64,000 nucleotides of DNA from Pseudomonas oryzihabitans (GTDB lineage Bacteria; Pseudomonadota; Gammaproteobacteria; Pseudomonadales; Pseudomonadaceae). The notes below the pieces were generated by a model. That model did not search any database and had not been told where the DNA came from. It saw only the letters and a list, made by a program, of their open reading frames with translations. Of the stretch, positions 41,571 through 50,711 are shown piece after piece; position 1 is the first letter of the stretch; each line of letters opens with the position of its first letter. Position numbers and translations under genes: made by a program. Location of the stretch: positions 3,246,501-3,310,500 of the forward strand of contig NZ_CP013987.1 of assembly GCF_001518815.1 (NCBI RefSeq), in the 5' to 3' direction.

Positions 41571-43108
41571 GAGCGGCCGTCCTTCTTCAGGAGTTCATCT
41601 GCACCGGCGGGGCCGGCACTGCCTGCGGCATAGCTTTCCACTTCGCCGCCCTGCTTCCAGGCGTCGAGGAAAGGTTGCACGGCGCGCCAGCCGTTCTCGA
41701 TGTTGTCGGCGCGCTGGAACAGCGTCTGGTCACCGATCAGGGAATCGTAGATCAGGGTTTCGTAGCCGGTGGACGGCTGCATCTCGAAGAAATCGGTATA
41801 GGCGAAGCCCATGCGGATGTTTTCCAGCTCCACCAGAGGGCCCGGGCGCTTGGCGTGGAAATCGAACCACATGCCTTCGTCGGGCTGGATCTGGATGATC
41901 AGGTAATTGGGCCGCATCCGGTCGATCTTGGTATCGCGGAACTGCGCATAGGGCGCGTGCTTGAAGCAGATGGCGATCTCGGTGTCGCGCGCGGTCAGGC
42001 GCTTGCCGGTGCGCAGGTAGAAGGGCACACCCGCCCAGCGCCAGTTGTCGACGAACAGCTTGAGCGCCACATAGGTCTCGGTCTGGCTGTCCGGGTCGAC
42101 GCGCTCTTCTTCGCGATAGCCCCGCACCGGCTTGTCGTTCATCGTCCCGGCGGCGTACTGGCCACGTACCGAATTGGCCAGGGCCTCTTCGGTGGTCTGG
42201 GGGCGGATGGCACCGACCACCTTGGCCTTTTCATCGCGCACCGAGGTGGCGTTGAAGGACGCCGGCGGCTCCATGGCGACCATGGCCAGCAGCTGGAACA
42301 GGTGGTTGGGCACCATGTCCCTCAGGGTGCCGGTCTTCTCGTAGAAGTCACCACGCGACTCCACGCCCACGGTTTCCGCCGCGGTGATCTGCACGTGATC
42401 GATGTAGTGGTTGTTCCAGAACGACTCGAACAACGCGTTGGAAAAGCGGCTGACCAGGATGTTCTGTACCGTCTCCTTGCCCAGGTAGTGGTCGATCCGA
42501 TAGATCTGCTCCTCTTCCATGTTTGCCAGCAGGCGCTGGTTCAGCGCCTGGGCACTGGCCAGGTCGGCGCCGAAGGGCTTCTCCACCACCAGCCGGCGAT
42601 AGGCGTCCCCGCTCTCCTTCAACAGTCCCGCCTTGCCCAGGCGCTCGGCCACGTCACCAAAGAAGCGCGCGGCAGTGGCCAGGTAGAAGACGGCATTGTC
42701 GGTATCGGCCTGGGCAATGCGCTCGCCCACCGCTGCATAGGTGGAGTCCTCGAGGAAGTCGCCCTGCAGATAGCGGATGCGGCTGCGCAGCCGGCCCCAG
42801 AGGTCAGGGTCCAGCGCCTCGTCACGGGACTTGCCCTTGGCCTCGGCCTGATCGCGGATAAAGGCTTCCAGGCGGTCAGCGAAGCCCTCGTCGGTATTGG
42901 GATTGTGGTCGACGCCGATGATCTGGGTACGGTCGTCGAGCAACCCGTCGCGCAGGAGGTTGTACAGCGAGGGAATCAGCAAGCGCTTGACCAGGTCACC
43001 ATTGGCGCCGAAAAGGAACAGCGTGGCTGGCGGTGCAGTGGGGGCTTTGGTGCAGGAGCGCCGTTCCTGGGAAGCGGTGCTGGGGGAGACGGCAGGAGAA
43101 TCGGTCAT
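41552..43108 (-). CDS. zwf: glucose-6-phosphate 1-dehydrogenase
   Basis: Zwf oxidises glucose-6-phosphate to 6-phosphogluconolactone. The 518-residue protein has the coenzyme motif LFLFGANGDLVKRLL, VVEKPFG, and the substrate motif RIDHYLGKETVQN. GDFYEKTGTLRDMVPNHLFQLL is also diagnostic. An N-terminal extension of about 27 residues rich in Ser, Thr and Pro precedes the usual start; the ATG at 43108 is the only good candidate. It follows gnd by 83 bases. An operon with gnd and the tal-pgi fusion suggests this isozyme serves the oxidative pentose-phosphate route rather than Entner-Doudoroff flux. Confidence 0.96.
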   Translation of the reverse strand: MTDSPAVSPSTASQERRSCTKAPTAPPATLFLFGANGDLVKRLLIPSLYNLLRDGLLDDRTQIIGVDHNPNTDEGFADRLEAFIRDQAEAKGKSRDEALDPDLWGRLRSRIRYLQGDFLEDSTYAAVGERIAQADTDNAVFYLATAARFFGDVAERLGKAGLLKESGDAYRRLVVEKPFGADLASAQALNQRLLANMEEEQIYRIDHYLGKETVQNILVSRFSNALFESFWNNHYIDHVQITAAETVGVESRGDFYEKTGTLRDMVPNHLFQLLAMVAMEPPASFNATSVRDEKAKVVGAIRPQTTEEALANSVRGQYAAGTMNDKPVRGYREEERVDPDSQTETYVALKLFVDNWRWAGVPFYLRTGKRLTARDTEIAICFKHAPYAQFRDTKIDRMRPNYLIIQIQPDEGMWFDFHAKRPGPLVELENIRMGFAYTDFFEMQPSTGYETLIYDSLIGDQTLFQRADNIENGWRAVQPFLDAWKQGGEVESYAAGSAGPAGADELLKKDGRSWHPLT

Positions 43109-43191
43109 GACAGGGCCTTATCCACGAGGGCGGCTGGTGCCGTCCCCCGGGACGCGGCCCGTGGCCGCTCCACAGGGGAACGGCCAGGGTT

Positions 43192-44169
43192 TTACTGCGG
43201 GATTTCGACGTGGCCGCCGAAGCCGAAGCGCATGGCCGACAAGAGCTTGTCGGCGTAGGTGGCCTGCTGGCGGGAACGGAAGCGCGCATAGAGGGCAGCG
43301 GACAGGACGTTGACCGGTACCGCTTCCTCGATGGCGGCCTCGATGGTCCAGCGACCTTCGCCGCTGTCAGCTACCGAGCCGGAGAACTTCTCCAGTTCGA
43401 CGTCGCCGGCCAGGGCCTGGGCGGTCAGGTCCAGCAGCCAGGAGGACACCACACTGCCACGACGCCAGACTTCGGCGATGTCGGCCAGGTCCAGGTCGAA
43501 GCGCTCGTCTTCCGGCAGCTTGTCGCTGTTCTTCATCTTGAGGATGTCGAAGCCCTCGGCGTAGGCCTGCATCAGGCCGTATTCGATGCCGTTGTGTACC
43601 ATCTTGACGAAGTGACCCGAACCCGCCGGACCGGTGAAGATGAAGCCACGCTCGGCACGTTCGTCCGGGGCGTTGCGACCACGGGTGCGCTCGATGCTGC
43701 CGTAGCCAGGGGCCAGGGCTTCGAAGATGGGCTCCAGGCGCTCGACGGCTTCGGACTTGCCGCCGATCATCATGCAGTAGCCGCGCTCCAGGCCCCAGAC
43801 ACCACCGGAGGTACCGACGTCGACATAGTCGATGCCCTTCTCGGCCAGGCTCTTGGCGCGACGGATGTCGTCCTTGTAGTAGGTGTTGCCGCCATCGATG
43901 ATGACGTCACCGGGAGCCAGGCGGTCGGCCAGCTCGGCGATGGTCTGCTCGGTCGGCTCGCCGGCAGGCAGCATGACCCAGATGGCACGGGGCTGCGCCA
44001 GGGCAGCGATGACGCCATCGAGACCGTCGGTGGCGATGGCGCCTTCCTTGCCGAGGTCGGCCACGGTATCGGCACTGCGGTCGTAGACCGCGACTTCATG
44101 TCCATGCTTCATCAAGCGCCGTGCGATGTTGCCGCCCATGCGGCCCAGTCCGATGATTCCCAATTGCAT
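43192..44169 (-). CDS. gnd: 6-phosphogluconate dehydrogenase (decarboxylating), short form
   Basis: Gnd converts 6-phosphogluconate to ribulose-5-phosphate and CO2. At 325 residues it is the short, NAD-preferring type. Visible are [54 protein letters not shown] and [19 protein letters not shown], which contains the catalytic Lys. The longer, dimeric 6PGDH C-terminus is absent, as expected for this form. The gene lies 18 bases after the tal-pgi fusion. Some pseudomonads lack gnd, so its presence in a dedicated operon is informative about carbon flow. Confidence 0.95.
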   Translation of the reverse strand: MQLGIIGLGRMGGNIARRLMKHGHEVAVYDRSADTVADLGKEGAIATDGLDGVIAALAQPRAIWVMLPAGEPTEQTIAELADRLAPGDVIIDGGNTYYKDDIRRAKSLAEKGIDYVDVGTSGGVWGLERGYCMMIGGKSEAVERLEPIFEALAPGYGSIERTRGRNAPDERAERGFIFTGPAGSGHFVKMVHNGIEYGLMQAYAEGFDILKMKNSDKLPEDERFDLDLADIAEVWRRGSVVSSWLLDLTAQALAGDVELEKFSGSVADSGEGRWTIEAAIEEAVPVNVLSAALYARFRSRQQATYADKLLSAMRFGFGGHVEIPQ

Positions 44170-44187
44170 GCTGATGACTCCTTGAGG

Positions 44188-47007
44188 TCAGGCGACCGCC
44201 GCCTCGACCAGTTCGACTATTTGTTGCAGGCCGGCGTCGATGTCGCCGCCCTTGATATGCACGCGCAGGTAGCGCCGTCCCCGTTCGGCCAGTACCTCGA
44301 GGTCGCCCTTGGCCTGGGCGGCCTCGACGACGCCAAAGCTCAGACCCCGCCCTGGAATTTCCAGGTCGTTCTGGGCATCGGCGGTAATCTGGATGAACAC
44401 ACCCGAGTTGGGACCACCCTTGTAGGCCTGCCCCGTGGAGTGCAAAAAGCGGGGGCCGAAGCCGCCGACGGTCGCTACGCGCTTGCTGTCGCGAATGCTA
44501 TCACGCATGGCGCCCAAGGCCTCCTCGTGCACGGCATTGCGCTCGAGATAGGCCAGCACGGCCAAGTAGTCGCCGGGCTGCAGGCGTGCCAGGTGCGCCT
44601 TGATGGCCGCCCGGGCGGTGTCCTGCCCTTGCAGATCGGCGTCGCCGAACAGGGCCAACGCACCTTCCTCCAGCAGCGGCTCGTCACCGGCTAGGCGACC
44701 GTCGCGTTCATAGCCATCGGTGAGGGCGCGGGTCTTGATCTTGCTGGCCTCCACGTCGGGCTGATCGAACGGGTTGATGCCGATGACCGCACCGGCCACC
44801 TCGGTGGCCACTTCCCAGCGGAAGAACTCCTGGCCGATCAGCTCAGGGCGAGCGAGCCGGATATCCACCACCGGATGCCCTGCCGCGGCCAGCGCCTGCA
44901 GGCGGCTATCGCGCTCGGCATCCTCCTCATCGTCTAGCACCAGACTGACGAATACCCGATCCGTGCCATAGACATCCGGTGCGCCAAGCGGCTCCAGGTC
45001 GACCGGGATGATGCCCTTGCCCTGCTTGCCGGTACTTTCGGCGAGCAGTTGTTCCAGCCAGGCGCCCAGGCTGGCCACTCCTGGCGAGGCGATCAGGGTG
45101 ACCTTGTCACGGCCGGCGCGCACTGCCTCGCCCAGCACCACGCCGAGGCGGATGCCCGGGTTGATGGCAGGAGGCGCACTGGGACTGCAGGCCAGTACCA
45201 TGGGTTGGGTCACCTGGAAGAAGTCGGCCACCGAATGGCCGAGCAGCGCCAGGGGCACCATGCCGAACACCGATAGCACCGAATAGCGCCCGCCGATATG
45301 GGGGTCGCCCTGGAAGATGGCGCGGTAGCCTTCCGCCGTGGCGCTGGCCTCGAGTTTGGAGCCGGGGTCGGTAATGGCGACGAAGCGGCGTTGCACCTCG
45401 TCCGCGCCCAGCGTCCGCTCGACAGCCTGGTGAAAATAGGCGCGCAGGATTTCCGGTTCCAGGGTCGAGCCGGACTTGCTGGAGACTAGGAACAGCGTCT
45501 TGTGCAAATCCAGTTGCTCTTCCAGGGCAGCTATCTGCGCCGGATCGGTGGAATCGAGCACCTTGAGGTCGAGTCCGCCGGTGGCGGTACCCAGGGTATT
45601 GGCCAGCACTTCCGGGCCCAGACTCGAACCGCCCATGCCCAGCAGTACCACGGTATCCAGGCCTTCCTCGCGTACGGCGTCGGCCAGGGCGCTGAGCGCG
45701 ACCGGATCGGCCTGGCGACCCTGGGCAGCGGCCAGCCAACCCACCCACTGGTCCTCGTCGCGACCGGTCCAGAGCGAGGCATCGCCCTGCCACAGCCGGC
45801 GCGACCAGCCTTCACGTCGCGCCTCGTCGAGGCGGGCCTCGACGGCTTCATGCAGATCGTGCGGCAGACGATAGTCCGCGGCATTCAGGCGCTCGCCGAG
45901 AAAATCGAGGCGCTTCTGCCCTACCGCGCCCAACAGGGCATCGGCGGCGTCCTCGAATTGCCGGGCGCCGTCCTTGACCAGCCGCTTGGCCACGCCATCG
46001 AGATCCAGCCCGAATCGGGCAGTCGCATCCACCACGCGCTGTGCGGCTTCGATGTCGGTGCTCAGCATCGGAGCTGCCGTGCCATGATCACGGAAGGCAT
46101 CCATGGTCTTGGGTGGCATGGTGTTGACGGTATCCGGACCGATCAGCTGATCCACATAGAGGGTATCGGGATAGGCCGGATCCTTGGATCCGGTGGAAGC
46201 CCACAATAGGCGTTGCGGATGGGCACCCTTGGCTTCCAGCACCTTCCAGCGTGGCGACTGGATCAGGCGCAGGTAGTCCTGATAGGCGAGCTTTGCATTG
46301 GCGATGGCGATCTTGCCACGCAGTTCGGCCAGCTCGCCGTCACTGCCCTTGCGCTCGTCGATCAGCTTGTCCAGCACACCATCGACCCGACTGATGAAGA
46401 AGCTGGCGACGCTGGCGAGACGACTGATGTCCTTGCCCTGGTGCAGCCGCGCTTCCAGACCCGCGATATAGGCTTCCGCCACTGCCATGTAGGCGTTGCG
46501 ATCGAACAGCAGGGTCACGTTGACGTTGATCCCCTCCTCGATCAACTTGCGGATGGCCACCGCCCCCTCGGGCGTACCAGGCACCTTGACCATGAGATTG
46601 GGCCGATCCACTGCCTGCCAGAGGCGCCGGCCCTCCTCCAGGGTGGCGCGGGTATCCAGCGCCAGATAGGGCGAGACTTCCAGGCTCACATAGCCATCAC
46701 GCCCTTCGAGGCGGTCATAGACCGGTCGCAGGATGTCGGCCGCCTGCTGGATGTCCTCGATGGCCAGATGCTCGTAGACGTCCACCGGCTCGGCATCCGC
46801 CTGTTCCAGAAAAGCCTCGAGGCTGCCATCGTAGTCACTGCCATGCCCCATGGCTTTCTCGAAGATCGAGGGATTGGAGGTAACGCCGGTAAGGCCGTCA
46901 CGCTCGATCAGCTTCTGTAGCTCACCCTTGCCAAGAAATTCACGGCTGACGAAATCGAGCCAGACCGCCTGGCCCTGCTCCGTCAGCTGTTTGAGTGGAT
47001 TGCTCAT
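44188..47007 (-). CDS. bifunctional transaldolase / glucose-6-phosphate isomerase fusion
   Basis: The 939-residue protein joins two enzymes. The N-terminal part (about 1-370) is a transaldolase: GLTGVTSNPSIFEKAMG, VMVKVPGTPEG and the Schiff-base Lys in IKVPGT-like NLMVKVPGTP, then ASFFISRVDG. The C-terminal part (about 380-939) is phosphoglucose isomerase, with LLGMGGSSLGPEVL, LFLVSSKSGSTLEPEI and GPRFLHSTGQAYKGG. Such tal-pgi fusions are known from acetic acid bacteria and some other proteobacteria. The fusion recycles pentose phosphates to glucose-6-phosphate. Its start overlaps the tkt stop as ATGA, and gnd follows. Confidence 0.95.
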   Translation of the reverse strand: MSNPLKQLTEQGQAVWLDFVSREFLGKGELQKLIERDGLTGVTSNPSIFEKAMGHGSDYDGSLEAFLEQADAEPVDVYEHLAIEDIQQAADILRPVYDRLEGRDGYVSLEVSPYLALDTRATLEEGRRLWQAVDRPNLMVKVPGTPEGAVAIRKLIEEGINVNVTLLFDRNAYMAVAEAYIAGLEARLHQGKDISRLASVASFFISRVDGVLDKLIDERKGSDGELAELRGKIAIANAKLAYQDYLRLIQSPRWKVLEAKGAHPQRLLWASTGSKDPAYPDTLYVDQLIGPDTVNTMPPKTMDAFRDHGTAAPMLSTDIEAAQRVVDATARFGLDLDGVAKRLVKDGARQFEDAADALLGAVGQKRLDFLGERLNAADYRLPHDLHEAVEARLDEARREGWSRRLWQGDASLWTGRDEDQWVGWLAAAQGRQADPVALSALADAVREEGLDTVVLLGMGGSSLGPEVLANTLGTATGGLDLKVLDSTDPAQIAALEEQLDLHKTLFLVSSKSGSTLEPEILRAYFHQAVERTLGADEVQRRFVAITDPGSKLEASATAEGYRAIFQGDPHIGGRYSVLSVFGMVPLALLGHSVADFFQVTQPMVLACSPSAPPAINPGIRLGVVLGEAVRAGRDKVTLIASPGVASLGAWLEQLLAESTGKQGKGIIPVDLEPLGAPDVYGTDRVFVSLVLDDEEDAERDSRLQALAAAGHPVVDIRLARPELIGQEFFRWEVATEVAGAVIGINPFDQPDVEASKIKTRALTDGYERDGRLAGDEPLLEEGALALFGDADLQGQDTARAAIKAHLARLQPGDYLAVLAYLERNAVHEEALGAMRDSIRDSKRVATVGGFGPRFLHSTGQAYKGGPNSGVFIQITADAQNDLEIPGRGLSFGVVEAAQAKGDLEVLAERGRRYLRVHIKGGDIDAGLQQIVELVEAAVA

Positions 47008-49088
47008 GCGGCGCTCCCTTTACGTTGCGCCTGTTCCTTGGCCAGCTTGACCACGTTTTCCACGGTGTAGCCATATTTCGCCTGCAGCTTGCCGATGGGC
47101 GCGGAGGCACCAAAGGTGCTCATGGTGACCGAGGCACCCTTGCGACCAATGTAGCGCTCCCAGCCCAGGGGACCGGCCTGCTCGATGGCAACACGGCCCA
47201 GGACCTCGTCGGGTAGCACCGATTGCTTGTAGGACTCGTCCTGTTCCTCGAACAGCTCCCAGCAAGGCATGGACACGACCCGTGCCTTCACGCCCTCGCC
47301 CTTGAGCTGCTCGTAGGCCTGCATCGCCAGACCCAGCTCGCTACCAGTGGCCATGAGGATTACCTGGGGCGTGCCGCCCTCGGCATCGGCTACCACATAG
47401 GCGCCCTGGGCCACGCCTTCGGCGCTGGCGTATTTGCTGCGGTCCAGGGTCGGCAGTGGCTGGCGCGACAGCACCATGCAGGAAGGTCTATTGGTCTGCT
47501 GCAGGGCGATCTTCCAGGCCTGCACCGCTTCATTGGCATCCCCGGGACGCATGGTCAACAAACCCGGGGTGGCACGGAGTTGCGCCAAGTGCTCGATCGG
47601 CTGGTGGGTCGGGCCATCTTCGCCGACGCCGATGGAATCGTGGGTGAAGACGAACACCACCGGCAGCTCCATGATGGAAGCCAGGCGGATCGGCGGCTTC
47701 ATGTAGTCGCTGAACACCAGGAAGGTAGCGGTGAAGCTGCGCAGGTAGCAGAGCGCCATGCCATTGGCGATGGAGCCCATGGCATGCTCGCGGATACCGA
47801 AGTGCATGTTGCGCCCGGACGGCTCACGGGCGGAGAAGCTGCCAGCGCCATCGAACTTGAGATTGGTCTTGGTGGACGGCGCCAAGTCCGCTGCCCCGCC
47901 AACCAGCCAGGGAATGTTCTGGGCAAAGGCATTGAGCGCCTTGCCACCGGACTCGCGGGAGGCCACGCCCTTGGCATCGGGCTCGAAGCTGGGCAGCTTG
48001 GCGTCCCAGCCTTCCGGCATTTCACCGGCGCGCATGCGCTGGAGTTCATCGGCCCGGGTCGGATCGTCCTGGCGCAGGCGATCGAAGGCACGGTTCCAGT
48101 CTTCGTAGAGACCGCTGGCACGCTCCAGCAGGGCGTCGCGCAGGTGGTGACGGGCGTCGTCGGGTACCAGGAAGTCGGCGTCCTCCGGCCAGCCATAGGC
48201 CTTCTTCGCCAGCTTGATCTCGTCCGCGCCCAGGGGCTCGCCATGGGCAGCTGCGGTGTTCTGCTTGTTCGGCGCGCCGTAGCCGATGAGGCTGTCGACC
48301 ACGATCAGGGTCGGCTTGCCAGTATTGCCCTTGAAGCGATGCAGGGCGGCGGCCAGGGCCTCGGCGTCGTTGGCGTCCTTGACGTGCAGCGTATGCCAGC
48401 CATAACCACGGAAACGCTCAGCCACGTCTTCGCTGAAGGCCAGCTCGGTGTGGCCTTCGATGCTGATGGTGTTGTTGTCGTAGATCCAGCAAAGGTTGTC
48501 CAGGCCCAGGTGGCCGGCCATGGACGCCGCCTCGCCGGTGACGCCTTCCATCATGTCGCCGTCGCCACAGAGCACATAGACGTCATAGTCGAACAGGGTC
48601 ACGCCTGGCTGGTTGAACCGCGCGGCCAGCCACTTCTGTGCCAGCGCCATGCCAACGCTGTTGCCGCAGCCCTGACCCAGGGGACCGGTAGTGGTCTCGA
48701 TTCCGGTGGTCATGCGGTATTCGGGGTGACCTGGCGTCTTGGAGTCCAGCTGGCGGAATTGCTTGATGTCATCAAGGCTGACCGCTTCCTTGCCGGTGGC
48801 GGTGCCGTGCTCGTCGATTTCCTTCACGCCTGCCAGATGCAGCAGCGAATAGAGCAGCATGGAGGCATGGCCAACCGATAGCACGAAGCGGTCACGGTTG
48901 GGCCAGTCAGGATGCTCGGGGTGATAGCGGAGGAAGCGGCTCCACAGCGTATGGCCGACCGGAGCCAGGGCCATCGGGGTACCGGGGTGGCCGGAGTTGG
49001 CCTTCTGTACCGCGTCCATGGACAGGGTACGGATGGTGTCGATGGTCAGTTGGTCGGCGTTGGGGCTGGAAGGTGCGGTGGAACCCAT
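47004..49088 (-). CDS. tkt: transketolase
   Basis: Transketolase moves two-carbon units between pentose, tetrose and hexose phosphates with thiamine diphosphate. The 694-residue protein has LSMDAVQKANSGHPGTPMALAPVG and the ThDP/metal motif CGDGDMMEGVTGEAASMAGHLGLDNLCWIYDNN. The conserved DSIGVGEDGPTHQPIEHLA lies in the C-terminal half. ATG at 49088 has AGGA upstream; a GTG nine codons earlier is less likely. It is the first gene of the operon tkt, tal-pgi, gnd, zwf, HAD. A LacI-type operator candidate lies 61-74 bases upstream. Confidence 0.96.
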   Translation of the reverse strand: MGSTAPSSPNADQLTIDTIRTLSMDAVQKANSGHPGTPMALAPVGHTLWSRFLRYHPEHPDWPNRDRFVLSVGHASMLLYSLLHLAGVKEIDEHGTATGKEAVSLDDIKQFRQLDSKTPGHPEYRMTTGIETTTGPLGQGCGNSVGMALAQKWLAARFNQPGVTLFDYDVYVLCGDGDMMEGVTGEAASMAGHLGLDNLCWIYDNNTISIEGHTELAFSEDVAERFRGYGWHTLHVKDANDAEALAAALHRFKGNTGKPTLIVVDSLIGYGAPNKQNTAAAHGEPLGADEIKLAKKAYGWPEDADFLVPDDARHHLRDALLERASGLYEDWNRAFDRLRQDDPTRADELQRMRAGEMPEGWDAKLPSFEPDAKGVASRESGGKALNAFAQNIPWLVGGAADLAPSTKTNLKFDGAGSFSAREPSGRNMHFGIREHAMGSIANGMALCYLRSFTATFLVFSDYMKPPIRLASIMELPVVFVFTHDSIGVGEDGPTHQPIEHLAQLRATPGLLTMRPGDANEAVQAWKIALQQTNRPSCMVLSRQPLPTLDRSKYASAEGVAQGAYVVADAEGGTPQVILMATGSELGLAMQAYEQLKGEGVKARVVSMPCWELFEEQDESYKQSVLPDEVLGRVAIEQAGPLGWERYIGRKGASVTMSTFGASAPIGKLQAKYGYTVENVVKLAKEQAQRKGSAA

Positions 49089-49127
49089 GGCAAGCGTCCT
49101 CGTGCTGGCAGGCACGCCACCCGCGGC

Positions 49128-49162
49128 GAAAACGGTCTATGCGGTCCGTGAAACCGTTTTCA
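49128..49162. promoter_or_regulatory. LacI-type operator candidate upstream of the tkt operon
   Basis: TGAAACCGTTTTCA (49149-49162) differs at one base from TGAAACCGGTTTCA, the palindrome reported for PtxS, the LacI-family 2-ketogluconate regulator of Pseudomonas. A second half, GAAAACGGT (49128-49136), forms a 9-bp inverted repeat with ACCGTTTTC (49153-49161), centres 25 bases apart. This suggests sugar-acid-responsive control of the operon; which LacI-type protein binds is not known. Confidence 0.6.
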
Positions 49163-49300
49163 GCAAAGGCAGCGCCTAAGAGAAAAAGCAAAGCGTCCGG
49201 ACGAGGTCCGGGAGGGCGGGGGCAAGCATCCTATGCGACCCCACGCCGCAGTCGCGATCCTTTCTCTAGAACAGCGCTCCGGACGGTTGGTTCCGCGCAG

Positions 49301-49320
49301 GTCGATAGCCGGCTATCGAC
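49301..49320. repeat. perfect 20-bp palindrome after fleR
   Basis: The half-site GTCGATAGCC is followed directly by its exact complement GGCTATCGAC with no spacer. It begins eight bases after the fleR stop. It lacks a loop and a T tract, so it is not a standard terminator; a regulator site or a Rho-dependent stop are alternatives. Confidence 0.6.
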
Positions 49321-49328
49321 TTCTCCGC

Positions 49329-50711
49329 TCAGCAGCCTGCGAGCTGGGAGAGCTCAACGTCCAACCCGGCATCGCGCATCTGCGCAAGCTTGTACCTGAG
49401 CGTGCGCGCGCTGATGCCCAGGCGCTCGGCAGTCTCCTTGCGGCGGCCACGTTCAGCCTTGAGGGTATCGAGGATCACCTGGAATTCCCTGTCGCGCAGA
49501 TCGGCGTCCAGCGGCCGCACGGCCTCGCTGGTGGAAGCATCCGCCGGAGGCGTGGTGGCAGACGCCAGGGTTACGCCGGTCGACAACCAGTGCAGCCCGA
49601 AATCCTCGGCCTGCACCTGCTCACCCGGCTGCAGGATAAGCGCACGCTGCACGGCATTATCCAGCTCGCGCACATTGCCCGGCCAACTATGCTCGGCCAG
49701 GGCCTGACGCGCGGCAGCGCTCAGCGTCGGCACCGAGCGGTTCATCCGCGCGGCTTGCACCACCAATAGACGCTCGGCCAGCGGCACAATATCGGCCGGC
49801 CGGTCGCGCAGCGGCAACCAGGCCAGCGGAAACACCGATAGCCGATAGAAGAGATCTTCGCGAAAACGCCCGGCGGCGGCCTCCTCCGCGAGCTTGCGGT
49901 TGCTGGTGGCTACCACGCGGATATCCAGCGCCAACGGCTTGCGTGCCCCAATCCGCTCCACCTCACGCTCCTGCAGCACCCGCAGCAGCTTGGCCTGCAG
50001 GCCCAGGGGCATCTCGGAGATCTCGTCCAGCAACAGGGTACCGCCCTGGGCCAGCTCGAACTTGCCAGGCTGGGCGGCGATGGCACCGGTGAAGGCGCCC
50101 TTTTCATGGCCGAAGAGAATGGCCTCGAGCAGATGATCGGGAATGGCCGCGCAATTGACCGCCACGAAGGGGCCTTCCGCCCGCGCCGAGTGATCATGGA
50201 TGAAGCGCGCCAGCACCTCCTTGCCGGTGCCGGATTCACCAGTGATCAACACCGTGGCATCGCTCTGGGCCACCCGGCGGGCCAACTCCAGCAGTTGCCG
50301 GCTCTGGGGGTCGACCGCCACCGGCTGCCGATCACTGGGCGCTCGCCGCCCCTGAGGACAGCAACGCGCCAGGGTCTCCAGCAGCAGCCGTGGTTCGAAG
50401 GGCTTGACCAGATAATCCGCCGCGCCGCCGCGCATGGCCTCGACGGCACGTTCGATGCTGCCGAAGGCGGTCATCAGCAGCACCGGCAGCGCCGGATCGC
50501 GCAGCCGGATGCTGGCCAGCAACTGATGGCCGTCAATGCCCGGCATGTTGACGTCACTGATCACCAGCCCAAAGGATTCCTCGGCCAGCGCCAGCAGCGC
50601 CCCCCAACCACTGTCCACGGCGCGGTAGCGATAGCCGCCGAGTTCCAGGGTATCGGCCAGGGCTTCGCGCAGGGCGCGGTCGTCTTCCACCAACAGGATG
50701 GGCAGGGTCAT
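49329..50711 (-). CDS. fleR: sigma-54-dependent response regulator FleR
   Basis: FleR is the NtrC-type partner of FleS and activates class III flagellar genes (hook and basal body) in Pseudomonas. The 460 residues comprise a receiver with Asp53 (VISDVNMPG) and Lys103, an AAA+ domain with Walker A GESGTGK (158-164) and the sigma-54 contact loop GAFTGA (205-210). A C-terminal Fis-type helix-turn-helix lies in [18 protein letters not shown]. The start overlaps the fleS stop (ATGA). In P. aeruginosa fliE follows; here a palindrome and tkt follow instead. Confidence 0.96.
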   Translation of the reverse strand: MTLPILLVEDDRALREALADTLELGGYRYRAVDSGWGALLALAEESFGLVISDVNMPGIDGHQLLASIRLRDPALPVLLMTAFGSIERAVEAMRGGAADYLVKPFEPRLLLETLARCCPQGRRAPSDRQPVAVDPQSRQLLELARRVAQSDATVLITGESGTGKEVLARFIHDHSARAEGPFVAVNCAAIPDHLLEAILFGHEKGAFTGAIAAQPGKFELAQGGTLLLDEISEMPLGLQAKLLRVLQEREVERIGARKPLALDIRVVATSNRKLAEEAAAGRFREDLFYRLSVFPLAWLPLRDRPADIVPLAERLLVVQAARMNRSVPTLSAAARQALAEHSWPGNVRELDNAVQRALILQPGEQVQAEDFGLHWLSTGVTLASATTPPADASTSEAVRPLDADLRDREFQVILDTLKAERGRRKETAERLGISARTLRYKLAQMRDAGLDVELSQLAGC

